Source: Hamiltosporidium magnivora (taxonomy: Eukaryota; Microsporidia; Dubosqiidae). Taken from it: a stretch of DNA of 12,907 nt. The DNA lies in NCBI GenBank assembly GCA_004325065.1, contig PITI01000408.1, positions 1 to 12,907 on the forward strand, read 5' to 3'. Shown here in pieces: positions 1 to 8,346 of the stretch. The notes below the pieces were generated by a model. The model was given only the letters and a program-made list of their open reading frames with translations. It did not search any database and was not told where the DNA came from. Both the position numbers and the translations under genes were made by a program. How positions within the stretch are numbered: position 1 is the stretch's first letter; every line of letters starts with the position of its first letter.

Positions 1-46
1 AATAACACCCCTTTACTAACACACCATACAAATAACACCCCTTTAA
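1..46 (-). repeat. 30-bp minisatellite units, inverted relative to the main array
   Basis: AATAACACCCCTTTA occurs at 1-15 and again at 31-45, exactly 30 bp apart. Its reverse complement, TAAAGGGGTGTTATT, closely matches the core of the array at 401-765 (AAGAGGGTGTTA). The 12-mer AATAACACCCCT also has an exact reverse complement at 120-131 inside the same reading frame. The array may continue left of the window. Confidence 0.7.
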
Positions 47-402
47 TACCTATGTGGGATGGTGAGTTTCTGTGCAATAGTTTTCCTGTTAATTATATTA
101 AGAGTGATGTAAGTAAGGTAGGGGTGTTATTTATTAACAAATATAAAAATATGATTGGATTGGAAGAAATAAAATGGGGATTTCAAAAGGAATTTAAAGG
201 GGGGGTTTATTTTAAAGGGAAAAGAAATTTAAAAGTATCTTTCTTAGATAAAGAGTGTGTTAAGAGTGTTATTGGGGATTTGTTTGTCATTGAGGTTGGT
301 AAGGTGGGTTTTAAAAGGGTAAGTAAAATGGCTGTTGATATTGCTGTGGATGTGTTGTATAAAAGGGTGTTAGATATATGTAGAGAAAATGTAGTTAAAT
401 AA
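1..402 (+). CDS. 3' part of a repeat-bearing hypothetical protein, open at the left edge
   Basis: The frame starting at base 1 is open without a stop to TAA at 400-402, giving 133 codons. An ATG at 52 would give 116 residues, but the frame also reads through the 51 bases before it, so the true start is probably left of the window. The first residues read NNTPLLTHHT then NNTPLIP, a 10-residue period matching a 30-bp DNA repeat. The rest is basic, with no recognised domain. The C-terminus (KRVLDICRENVVK, from base 361) is the first degenerate unit of the array that follows, and the stop codon lies at the junction with that array. No family is recognised. It could be a fragment of a larger repeat protein or a chance open frame through repeats. 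Confidence 0.35.
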   Translation, partial: NNTPLLTHHTNNTPLIPMWDGEFLCNSFPVNYIKSDVSKVGVLFINKYKNMIGLEEIKWGFQKEFKGGVYFKGKRNLKVSFLDKECVKSVIGDLFVIEVGKVGFKRVSKMAVDIAVDVLYKRVLDICRENVVK

Positions 403-775
403 GAGGGTGTTAATTATAAGAAGTGTTATTAAGAGGGTGTTAATTATAAGAAGTGTTATTAAGAGGGTGTTAACTATGAGAGTAGTGGATAAGAGGGTGT
501 TAACTATGAGAGTAGTGGATAAGAGGGTGTTAACTACAATATTCAAGATTAATAGGGTGTTAACTACAATATCCAAGATTAATAGGGTGTTAATATACAT
601 ACTAATCATTAAGAGGGTGTTAACTACTACAATCATTAAGAGGGTGTCAAGAAACCTACTATCAAATAAAGGGTGTTAATAAAACTTCTAGCAAATAAGA
701 GGTGCTAATATACATACTTATCATTAAGAGGGTGTTAACTACTATACTCATAATTAAGAGGGTGCTTATATAAAA
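361..775 (+). repeat. 30-bp minisatellite array with fixed 10-bp core and variable 20-bp arm
   Basis: The core AAGAGGGTGT, or a one- or two-base variant, starts at 401, 431, 461, 491, 521, 551, 581, 611, 638, 668, 697, 726 and 756; a more degenerate unit starts at 361. Spacing is 30 bp for the first eight units, then 27-30. The 20-bp arms come in neighbouring pairs: 401/431 identical, 461/491 identical, 521/551 nearly identical. The ordered pair at 581-637 recurs at 697-755, indicating a higher-order duplication. The period is a multiple of three, so long frames with 10-residue peptide repeats arise on both strands (KRVL-type on plus, NTLL-type on minus). These are taken as by-products and not annotated as genes. 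Confidence 0.9.
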
Positions 776-1331
776 AATATAAAATAAGATTATATGGCTT
801 TAAAATGTAATTATTTTTTATTTATTTTATTATTTAGGAAATAAAATATTAAAAGATTTGTAATTATTTAAAGGGTAAAAAGTTTGTTAAAAAATAAGAA
901 ATATAAAGTAAATTAAATCAGTGTTATTTTTATTAATGGGACAAAATGCTAATTAAATTAATTAAAAAAATAAGTTATTGATGAAATTGGTGCTATATTA
1001 TTGGTGGTTTAGAGATGGAGATAAAATACATATTTAATATATTTTGATCAATTATATTTTACTGTTTACATCAATGGAATAGTTGGAAGAAATATATTTT
1101 TTTAAATTGATTGTTTTTATTTAAACGTAGACAAATTACAATACATTTATATTATAAATCCTGTTGTAAGATTAAATTCATTTTAAGTAAAATATTTCTA
1201 TTTTATAATTTAATCTTTCAAATTTTTAGATTAATTTTATGAAACTTTATAATCGCTTACATTTTTTTAAAGATTTTAATTAATTTAATTTAAAGATATA
1301 GCAATAATTATGAACCCATATATAGAAAGAG
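776..1331. other. AT-rich spacer upstream of the LRR gene
   Basis: No coding frame, RNA gene or repeat is seen here apart from A/T runs and the CCC/TATA-like motif next to the start of the following gene. Confidence 0.6.
1315..1324 (+). promoter_or_regulatory. possible CCC/TATA-like start-proximal element
   Basis: CCCATATATA lies 8-17 bases before the ATG at 1332. Microsporidian genes often carry a CCC-like or TATA-like element within a few tens of bases of the start codon (known). In DNA this AT-rich the TATA part is weak evidence; the CCC is the more informative part. Confidence 0.3.
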
Positions 1332-3812
1332 ATGGTCATTGTTCGGTTTATATGTTTGGAGTGTATAATTTGGGTGTTTATTAGTGGATGTGTATGTAGT
1401 GGGTATGGATATTTGGGTGTATTGGAGGAGGATTGTGTCGTATTTTATGATATGAAAGGATTTATAAATAATGGTGAAGAGGGGTGTGTTTTATCTAGAG
1501 GTGGTATTTGTAAGGAAAGATTTACAAATAATAATGAAGAGGGGTGTGTAGGTATGAAGAGTGGTGTTTGTAAGGAAAGATGTATGAATAATACTGAAGA
1601 GGGGTGTGTGGGGATTGAAGAGTCTGATTTGGTCATAAATAGTGTATTTATGTATAAATTAAGGGAATTTGTGGTGTTTGAGTATTTTGACAGGTGTTTG
1701 TTTCCTATTCGGTTAGAAAGCTATTGTAGAGGCTTTGTATCTGTAAATCACGATATTTTATATTTTTTAAAGATGTGTTCTGCGTTTGATTCTGTTACGG
1801 TGGGAATGTCGCGTTTTAATGATAAATATTTATCGAAATATTTTAAATTGTGTATTTCTGGTTATGAATGCGAAAAATATGAAATGTATGAGTTGGTGTT
1901 GAATTTACTTATTTTTTTAAGTGTTTTTGATGCTAGAAATACAAAAAATGTGAGAATTATTGTTTTTTATCTGATTAATCAGTTATTTGCGTGTAAAATA
2001 GATTTTTTGGGATTCTTAAATCAAAATATAGATAAAGTTTTGCTGGGAAAAAATGTTTCGAAGCTTTTTATCGAAGATTTAATGATTTGTATTTTTAATA
2101 CTTTTACTTTGAATGTGAGGAAATGCGGTAAATGTTTTATTTTGAGTGCTTGTAAGAATAAACACGTAAAAAGTAAATTACTTTCTACTGAAGACTTTTC
2201 ATTTGTGATTTTAGATTTTGAATCTTTGTTAATTCTTGAAAAACTTTTATCAGATGTTATGTTTTTTGATTTTCTAGATAAGATATTGAAATATTTAAAT
2301 ATAAATTCATTGATATTGTGTGGCATTCATATACCGCTTGGGTATTTTAGAAAAATTTATGGAAGTATTTTCTTTATAAATTCTTTCACTTCAATTACTT
2401 TGATTTCTATTTCAGGCAAATTTGCAGTGTTGTTTGAAATGCTTAGGCACAAAATAAGCAAAGATCTTAAAAATATAAGTTTTATAAACATGAATTTAAG
2501 GGAAATGGAATATAATTGGCTTTTAGAACATAATTCACTGGAAAGTATAAAAATTAAATTCGAAGGATTACAATATTGTCATGTATGTTTACATGAACTC
2601 TACAATTCAAATCAGACTTTGAAAGATATCTGTTTTCAATCGGTTAGAATAACAAAAAATTATTGGAAAAGTATTTTAGATTTAAAAAATTTGCAAAGTA
2701 TTGTGTTTAAAAAGTTTACTGTCATAGAATCAGCGAAGGAGTTTTACATTGGTATGAAATATTGCAAATGTACTGATTCCTTAACTAGATTTGAAATTCA
2801 TGATATTACCGGAGAAAATTTGGTTTTTGCATTTGATTTTGTTTTTCTGTTAAAGAAAATACGAATATTAAAATTCATAGTGATAAACGGATACGTAAAT
2901 TTATTTTTACCACGAACTTATAATATGAAAATGAATGATTCTTTGGAAGAAATCAAATTTTTCGGTTTTTTTATAAATACTTTTTGTGTGAGATATATTT
3001 TAAGAAATGCTGGTTTGAAATCTTTGGTATTGGATGATTGTCGCTTTGAAGGATGTAGCTTTAAAGATTTGGGTTCTACTTCGTTAGTAACGAGATTACA
3101 AATACTAAAGTTAAAATATGTTTCTATTTCGGTTGAAGATTTGAAATTTATATTAGAATTGAAAAACTTGGTGGATCTGGAAATAACAGAATGCAGGTTT
3201 TGTTTGTTAAAAAGTAGTAAATTAAATTCCGGGAGATTTTTTTTGAGAGAAAAACCTCATTCGACAAAAGATACGGAAAAGAATTTTTCTCTAGCGATTG
3301 ATTCTTTTGCAAAACTTGAAAAACTAAAAATTTACAATTCAGGAATTGATCTTATGAAATCTAATTTTTCAGGATATAGCACAATTTGTAGTAAAATAAA
3401 AAAATTAACTATTTCGAATGCTGATTTATATCTAAAAGATATGCAAATTATTTCAAATATGCGATCACTTGTATCCATAAATATATCAGGTTGTGTTTTA
3501 AATAACTGTTGTATAAGTAATATGAAAAATCCTTCGTTCCTCAAAAATTTGCTTTCTTTAAATGTCACTTATATTCCATTGAAAAAACCTGATATAAGTT
3601 TCATTATTTCTCTCAAAAAAATTGCAAAGTTAAAGCTTTCTATAATATATTTAGATATATCAAATATTTGGCTTTTCAACTCAAATAACTTTCCTTCTCT
3701 TACTCTGTTCGTATTAGTTTATTCAAATGAAGATCATATCAAACAATATGTCTTTCTAAAAGAATATTTCTCTCCAATCTTGGAATTTAGATATCATAAA
3801 AACAGAAAATAA
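1332..3812 (+). CDS. predicted secreted leucine-rich-repeat protein, 826 residues
   Basis: The frame starts at ATG 1332 and ends at TAA 3810-3812, with no intron apparent. Residues 1-24 form a hydrophobic, cysteine-containing signal-peptide-like start (VRFICLECIIWVFISGC). Residues 44-98 hold three copies of a 20-residue repeat centred on EEGCV, with NN before it and CKER after it in the first two. From about residue 320 to the end, irregular LRR-like strands recur (SLILCGIHI, LKSLVLDDCRF, RLQILKLKYVSI, NLVDLEITECRF, KLEKLKIYNSGI, SLVSINISGCVL). The fold call rests on this L-x-x-L-x-L/I pattern; irregular secreted LRR proteins are known in microsporidia. It is probably exported and binds protein, with an unknown partner. 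No transmembrane segment is evident after the signal peptide. Two decayed relatives lie downstream at about 7256 and 8347. Confidence 0.85.
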   Translation: MVIVRFICLECIIWVFISGCVCSGYGYLGVLEEDCVVFYDMKGFINNGEEGCVLSRGGICKERFTNNNEEGCVGMKSGVCKERCMNNTEEGCVGIEESDLVINSVFMYKLREFVVFEYFDRCLFPIRLESYCRGFVSVNHDILYFLKMCSAFDSVTVGMSRFNDKYLSKYFKLCISGYECEKYEMYELVLNLLIFLSVFDARNTKNVRIIVFYLINQLFACKIDFLGFLNQNIDKVLLGKNVSKLFIEDLMICIFNTFTLNVRKCGKCFILSACKNKHVKSKLLSTEDFSFVILDFESLLILEKLLSDVMFFDFLDKILKYLNINSLILCGIHIPLGYFRKIYGSIFFINSFTSITLISISGKFAVLFEMLRHKISKDLKNISFINMNLREMEYNWLLEHNSLESIKIKFEGLQYCHVCLHELYNSNQTLKDICFQSVRITKNYWKSILDLKNLQSIVFKKFTVIESAKEFYIGMKYCKCTDSLTRFEIHDITGENLVFAFDFVFLLKKIRILKFIVINGYVNLFLPRTYNMKMNDSLEEIKFFGFFINTFCVRYILRNAGLKSLVLDDCRFEGCSFKDLGSTSLVTRLQILKLKYVSISVEDLKFILELKNLVDLEITECRFCLLKSSKLNSGRFFLREKPHSTKDTEKNFSLAIDSFAKLEKLKIYNSGIDLMKSNFSGYSTICSKIKKLTISNADLYLKDMQIISNMRSLVSINISGCVLNNCCISNMKNPSFLKNLLSLNVTYIPLKKPDISFIISLKKIAKLKLSIIYLDISNIWLFNSNNFPSLTLFVLVYSNEDHIKQYVFLKEYFSPILEFRYHKNRK
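1461..1625 (+). repeat. 60-bp in-frame tandem repeat coding the EEGCV motif
   Basis: Three units start at 1461, 1521 and 1581; the third is partial. Each contains GAAGAGGGGTGTGT, at 1476, 1536 and 1596. Each unit adds 20 residues with conserved cysteines (residues 52, 60, 72, 80, 92). The period is exactly twice that of the minisatellite at 401-765, and the core differs from that array's core by only one or two bases. Confidence 0.85.
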
Positions 3813-4885
3813 AAAGGTAAAATTATATTTTTCACAAAAGTCAAAATACAAATTTTATAAATAAATTTCAACCTTATTTCCCAATTTGTTTGTTTAAAAA
3901 TATTCTTGGTTTCTATATTTATGAGTTTCTTTATAAATTTATTCTAAAATATAAATAAAAACGAATTTGAATAAATATTTTCCAATTAATTTAAATTTAA
4001 TCTTGCTACTATTAGAGCATCAAATATTTATCTTTAGACTTTTTTTTAAATTACAATTTTTAATCTATAAATAAATACCACTGAATATCTATATATCAAA
4101 CTAGACCAGGCTTCTATTTCTTTCTAATATAAAGACATGTTTTTAAAAATAAATCATTCTGTATAATACAATTAATTGAAATTAATATTATCTTCAAGTT
4201 TTGCTATATCTGAAATTCATAAATTATTTTAAAGAATTTTAGCTAAAATCTGGAGTTGGTTGATTATTTAAATATCATTAGTAAATCTGATAGTTGTAAA
4301 GCAGGTATATGAAAAAAACATAATATTTATGTGCCTTTTTAATTTATACATTGGCTAAATTTTAAGTTTATTTTAAATTAATCTTCTATTCAATCAAAAT
4401 ATCGAAATTCAAGATTCTATACAAGATTTAAATAAAAAAATCCTTACAAATCGAGGTTTAACAGCTTTTACATTCAATTTAATTTTAAATCTAACAAATA
4501 TAATTTAATCTTTAATCTGTAAAAATAATTATTAAAATCTTAAAGAACCAAGAATAATTTAACTTTATGATTCAAAATATATATTATATATTTTTAAGTT
4601 GAAGTTCTCATATTTAATGAACAAGTACAAGTATATTCAAAATATATCTTATATATTTTAAAGTTGAAGTTCTCTTTTTTAATGAAATTACAAGTATATT
4701 CGAAATAAATTTTATATTTAAATTTTTTAAATTGATTCTATATTAAGAAATTATTAAAACGTATAAAAAGTTAAAAACTGTCTTAAATTATTCAAATAAA
4801 TTCACATTTAAACAAATATTTTAGTTTAAAATATAAAAGAAACGTAAAAAACGGTAATTATTGTAAAAAATAATTGTTTTATTTT
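3813..4885. other. AT-rich intergenic stretch after the LRR gene
   Basis: No supported gene on either strand. It contains the tandem repeat at 4570-4725; otherwise it is A/T runs with many stops in all frames. Confidence 0.55.
4570..4725 (+). repeat. AT-rich tandem repeat, about 64 bp, about 2.4 copies
   Basis: Units begin with ATTCAAAATATAT at 4570 and 4635 and with ATTCGAAATAAAT at 4698. The first two also share AGTTGAAGTTCTC, then TTTAATGAA and ACAAGTAT near the end. The spacings are 65 and 63 bp. The third unit is truncated and diverged. Confidence 0.8.
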
Positions 4886-5053
4886 TTATCTTTCTGGATT
4901 GCTGTTACCACTCTTGTTTCCTGTAATAATAACAGTTTTCTTTTTTGTATTTTTGTCTTTTTTCTTATTCCTTCCAATCTCTGCACTGCTGACAACTTCT
5001 AAGTTACTTGTATCATCAAACACTTTGTTATCTTTTGAACCTTCTTCCTCCAT
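4886..5053 (-). CDS. small hypothetical protein, 55 residues, acidic then lysine-rich
   Basis: On the minus strand ATG is at 5053-5051 and TAA at 4888-4886. The protein starts MEEEGSKDNKVFDDTSN and has a lysine-rich middle (RNKKKDKNTKKKTVIITGNK) and a polar tail ending NPER. By my count 54 of 168 bases are G or C (32%), well above the A/T-rich flanks, and codons such as GGT, GGA, AGC and GTC, uncommon in this window, appear. There is no signal peptide or membrane segment; the charge pattern suggests a nuclear or ribosome-associated protein, but this is only inference. I do not recognise a family. It could also be the last exon of a spliced gene, though no upstream exon was found. A plus-strand frame over the same bases (4899-5093) is low-complexity and taken as the shadow. 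Confidence 0.5.
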   Translation of the reverse strand: MEEEGSKDNKVFDDTSNLEVVSSAEIGRNKKKDKNTKKKTVIITGNKSGNSNPER

Positions 5054-5877
5054 TTTCAGATATAAAAAATATATTTTTATATTTTATTTTTAATTGATCA
5101 TCTTTAATACAAAAAAAGTTTCAGATATAATTGTCAGAGATATGATTCTCATTGGTTATTCAATCATTTGTTCAAAGATTACTTTCATAAACTTCTGTAA
5201 CTATAAATTTTATAATATTTAATTTAGATTTTATTAATATATTTATTAAAAAACAAATAAGCTTAATTTACTCAATATATTCATAAGAAAACGAGCAATT
5301 TAGATTTTATTAATATATTTAATAAATACGAATTGTTCAATTTGGATTTATTTATATATTTAATATAAAAACTAATTTAGATGTAAGTGATATAATTTTT
5401 GAAACATATATTTACAAAATTTTTTCTGTTTTATCAGCGATTAAAATGTTCCGAGAAATTTATAATTGCCATTTTCTTTTAATTTCATAAATTTAGTTTA
5501 AATTCATGAATTTTTGGGATCTAATTTATAAAATTCAAATGCGTATATTTTTTTCTGAAAGAGAATAGGCATATTAGGTCTATTTGCTACAAATAATTAT
5601 TGAAATTTAATCAAATTAACCGATTTCCTTGTTTTGTAACAGTAAAGTATTCTTTCGAAACTTTAATATTATTTTTAAAATAAATGTCTATTCAGAATGT
5701 CAGTACATTATCAAATTAAAAAATCTCATCGAATAGAGTTTAAATATAATTCTTTCGGTTTATAAAAAGATTTTAAATGTCAAAATATAAATTCTACATT
5801 TTTCTGTAAAAGAACTTCATGTTTAGATAATTTTGTTGTGGTTATTTTAAATTGAAGTTAAACAATACAAAACTGCG
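5054..5877. other. AT-rich intergenic stretch with direct repeats
   Basis: Apart from the 25-bp direct repeats at 5221-5382, I see no gene, RNA or regulatory site here. Confidence 0.5.
5221..5382 (+). repeat. 25-bp direct repeat, interspersed copies
   Basis: Identical 25-bp copies beginning AATTTAGATTTTATTAATAT lie at 5221-5245 and 5297-5321. A diverged copy is at 5339-5362 and a short remnant (AATTTAGATG) at 5373-5382. Spacing is irregular, so this is not a clean tandem array. Confidence 0.75.
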
Positions 5878-6024
5878 ATGTTTTTAAACTTTTTAATATT
5901 TTTAATTCTTAATCCTAACATTCATATTTGGTTTTCTAAAAGCGTGAGAATTGACTTGAATGAGACATTAAAAATAGCAAAATTACGTTTAAGAAATTGT
6001 TTCCTTGAAGATTTACGAATATAA
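5878..6024 (+). pseudogene. 48-codon ORF with signal-peptide-like start, possible 5' stub of a secreted LRR gene
   Basis: ATG at 5878 opens a frame to TAA at 6022. The first 13 residues (MFLNFLIFLILNP) are a strong hydrophobic run. Residues 31-48 (LKIAKLRLRNCFLEDLRI) follow an LRR-like spacing and resemble LQILKLKYVSISVEDLKF in the intact LRR protein. The frame then closes and no clear continuation was found. It could be a real very small secreted protein, the start of a decayed LRR gene continuing toward 7256, or chance. Confidence 0.35.
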
Positions 6025-7255
6025 AGCCTGTGTTTTGGGCTTTAGGTATGTTTTATTTATAAAATATTTAAATTCAAATTTATCTCTTCGTTATACAAGC
6101 ATTTTGATAATACCCGTTACTAAGTCATGAATACGTTTTGGCTGTCATACTTTTTTTGGATTATATTTTAAAACTAAGAATAATTTCTTGCGATGTAAAA
6201 TGTGTCATTTGGCTTTTGATCATAATTAAAATTTGAAGTGGATATTGATAAGAAATTATAAGAGCGATGGAATATTTTTGTAACCGCGATGCCATATTTG
6301 TTAATTCTTTAATGTTTTTTGTGGCTTAAGGAATATTATAAGAGACAAAAAGATCAAACCTATATCTTTTCTAATTATCTTTTATTGTTTTTGTTTCTCA
6401 TCATTTTCACTGTCTTTAAACTTAAATTTGATCTCAAATTTGATATTTTTTGTTTAAAAATCCTATTTATATTATGAGAGTTTATATTGTTCATTTTATC
6501 AAATGCAAATGTATGCAATATAAAGATTTTTTTCTGATAAGTAAACTTTTACGAGCTGTTCGACATTAAATTTTGTATAAAATTCGACAAGGATGCACCT
6601 TATATTTCGTTTTTAATATTGGTCCTATCAGTGTCCAAATATATGTTTCGATTTTTTTCTCAAATATAACTACTTTTATAGATATGTATTAGCATTTATA
6701 CTATAAATTCATATGAAATGTTACACATATTGTCTCTTGACATTGTATTCTTTTTTTGGAATTTATATATAGAAATGTAGAAAACAAATTTGTATGTAAC
6801 TCACTTTTTAAAGATACTTTCAAGGTATCAAATGAATATTTATGAAGAGTTGTAAGTTTCTTGATGAAAAAATTATGAATATTGTCATTTCGAGATCTTT
6901 TTAGCTTTAAAGCCGATGAATGATATTTGAGTTTATCAAATCTATAACCAAGAGGAAGCATAGTATTTCAAAATAGCCATTTTTGCCATATTGTTTTCAT
7001 TTTTGTGTAAAAGAACATCAAATTTTTTTTCACGCTTGCCTTATTCTTGTATTCGATACATACAATTATCATATCATCTTATAAATATAAGGATGATAAT
7101 AATCAGTTGTTCTTGCCATTCTAGTTGATTAGTATGAAATCACCACCTTGTGTTCGTGAATCTAAATATATTAATCTGTTTTTTGTAAATGAAATTAAAA
7201 TATAATTTTTTTGGTATTTTTCTTTGATTTCATCTTATGAATTACCCATTCGGAA
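6025..7255. other. intergenic or decayed stretch without a supported gene
   Basis: No intact gene. A minus-strand 86-codon frame at 6701-6961 has no recognisable content. A plus-strand run at 6842-6901 (MKSCKFLDEKIMNIVISRSF) looks LRR-like and lies in the same frame as the relic at 7256, so part of this stretch may be older remains of that gene. Confidence 0.35.
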
Positions 7256-7675
7256 AAAGCGCTTACTGATTGCAAGCATTTTATTTAAACTTTTATTTTA
7301 AATTTCTTTATTTTCTATTCCTTTTTACCTTTCGAGTTTAGGATGCACGAATAGATTTTGTTCATCTGTTTCTTTAAATAAGTTGTAATTCGATATTATA
7401 GGAGATTATATTTTGGAACCATTGTGGTTTATTCCAACATAATGGCAGCAGCAATTATCTTCATACCAAATGTATACACTGCTGCCAAGCAGATGGTATT
7501 TATTGGGGTCATCCTCCCTCCAACTTTTAGTTTTGCACCAACAGAATTTAATTTAATGCATAGTTTTGTTTATTCTATCAACATGCTCAGTACCAAGGGT
7601 CTTGTGATTGGACGGTCAAATTTGATTCTGAATGTTCGGGTTCGAACACTTGTTGGTAAGTTCCTTACTCCTTAA
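7256..7675 (+). pseudogene. decayed gene, relic 1 of a family related to the secreted LRR gene
   Basis: The plus frame of 7289-7675 reads as protein with stops at 7352 and 7379 and is open from 7382 to the stop at 7673-7675. It aligns with relic 2 (8347-8898) in one frame: ILFICFFK with KFSICFLK, YYRRLYFGTIVVY with DYRGLFYRSGVVY, and MVFIGVILPP with KVLNIVILPP. Conserved residues use different synonymous codons (CTC/TTG for Leu, GTC/GTT for Val), which supports past coding on this strand. DNA similarity starts near 7256. In the intact LRR protein the region FLDKILKYLNINSLILCGIH has a similar pattern, so an LRR-family origin is inferred. A quasi-open run in another frame (7705-7995, two stops) may be its 3' continuation. 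Confidence 0.5.
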
Positions 7676-8346
7676 ATATGAAAGGTTTTTATTAAGTTGA
7701 TAGCTTAACTAGTAAAAACAAAGGCGTGCATAACGCATTTACAAAAATTCGAAGCTTTAATTCACTTTTTGATTATGTGCTTAACTGTAAGAAAAAGTAT
7801 TGGATAAATAAACCACAGCATGCTGTACATGTATGATACGACAGGGGACTAAAAAAAATATATACACCAAGTGTCTGTAATAACAGCTGTTTATATAAAA
7901 CCAAAATGCATCTATAATTTTGTATTTATGTAGAGCTTCTGAAGTTTCCAATTAGTAGAATCATTTATAAATCTTTATTTTCATACTTCAATTAATTTTT
8001 AAAAATATTTGTTTGGAGTCAACGTTCATGGGATAAAGTAAAAATGTAAACACAGATTATCTATTGCTTTTGCTATAAATACGACGTTAGTTTAACATTT
8101 TGTGACCATTGAGTTAATTCTTTGAATATTTAAAAGTAAATGACAGAAAAAACGGATTGTTTAATATTTCAAAGTAAATGAATGAGAAAACTTTTTTTTT
8201 ATAATATTATTAATTCTGTAAGGCTTTATTATGTATCATGCCGAACGTAATTTTTAATTCTCAAAAGAACAATTAAATATATTTTTGGATCAACCTGTGC
8301 TATTTTAAATATTGACCTATCTGTCATATAAATTTTTAGTCTTAAA
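7676..8346. other. stretch between the two relics
   Basis: No intact gene. The frame from 7705 to the stop at 7993-7995 has only two internal stops and may be 3' remains of relic 1. A short direct repeat lies at 8121-8191. Confidence 0.4.
8121..8191 (+). repeat. diverged ~39-bp direct duplication
   Basis: TTTGAATATTTAAAAGTAAATG at 8121 recurs as TTTAATATTTCAAAGTAAATG at 8160. A run of A's ending in AAAAAC or GAAAAC follows each copy. Confidence 0.55.

Noticed and set aside
370..679. Long open frames on both strands through the array (KRVL-type plus, NTLL-type minus)
   Set aside because: They follow automatically from a 30-bp period without stops. The plus one begins at GTG, and neither extends beyond the repeat or has non-repeat coding content.
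401..765. CRISPR-like alternation of a short constant part and variable parts
   Set aside because: The core is only about 10 bp, arms are duplicated in pairs rather than unique, no cas genes are present and the context is eukaryotic. It is a minisatellite.
1445..3568. Minus-strand ORFs inside the LRR gene (1445-1636, 2021-2326, 3332-3568)
   Set aside because: All lie wholly within the long plus-strand coding region and have no independent coding sign.
3860..3865. AATAAA after the LRR gene as a polyadenylation signal
   Set aside because: The hexamer is expected very often by chance at this base composition, so it has no evidential weight alone.
4899..5093. 64-codon plus-strand ORF of Leu, Phe and Ser
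   Set aside because: It is the low-complexity reverse of the lysine- and glutamate-rich minus-strand ORF and begins at a TTG.
6023..6043. Short hairpin AAAGCC...GGCTTT that could be a terminator
   Set aside because: The stem is only 6 bp, the setting is eukaryotic, and no U-run follows.
6701..6961. 86-codon minus-strand ORF
   Set aside because: No signal peptide, domain or raised GC. The opposite strand has an LRR-like run in the frame of relic 1, so this is more likely a chance frame.
7300..7680. Minus-strand reading resembling piggyBac or ISXO2-type transposase pieces
   Set aside because: The minus reading needs gaps and stop repairs, fits two unrelated transposase families about equally, and is not conserved in the paralogous copy at 8347-8898. 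The plus frame is conserved with synonymous changes.
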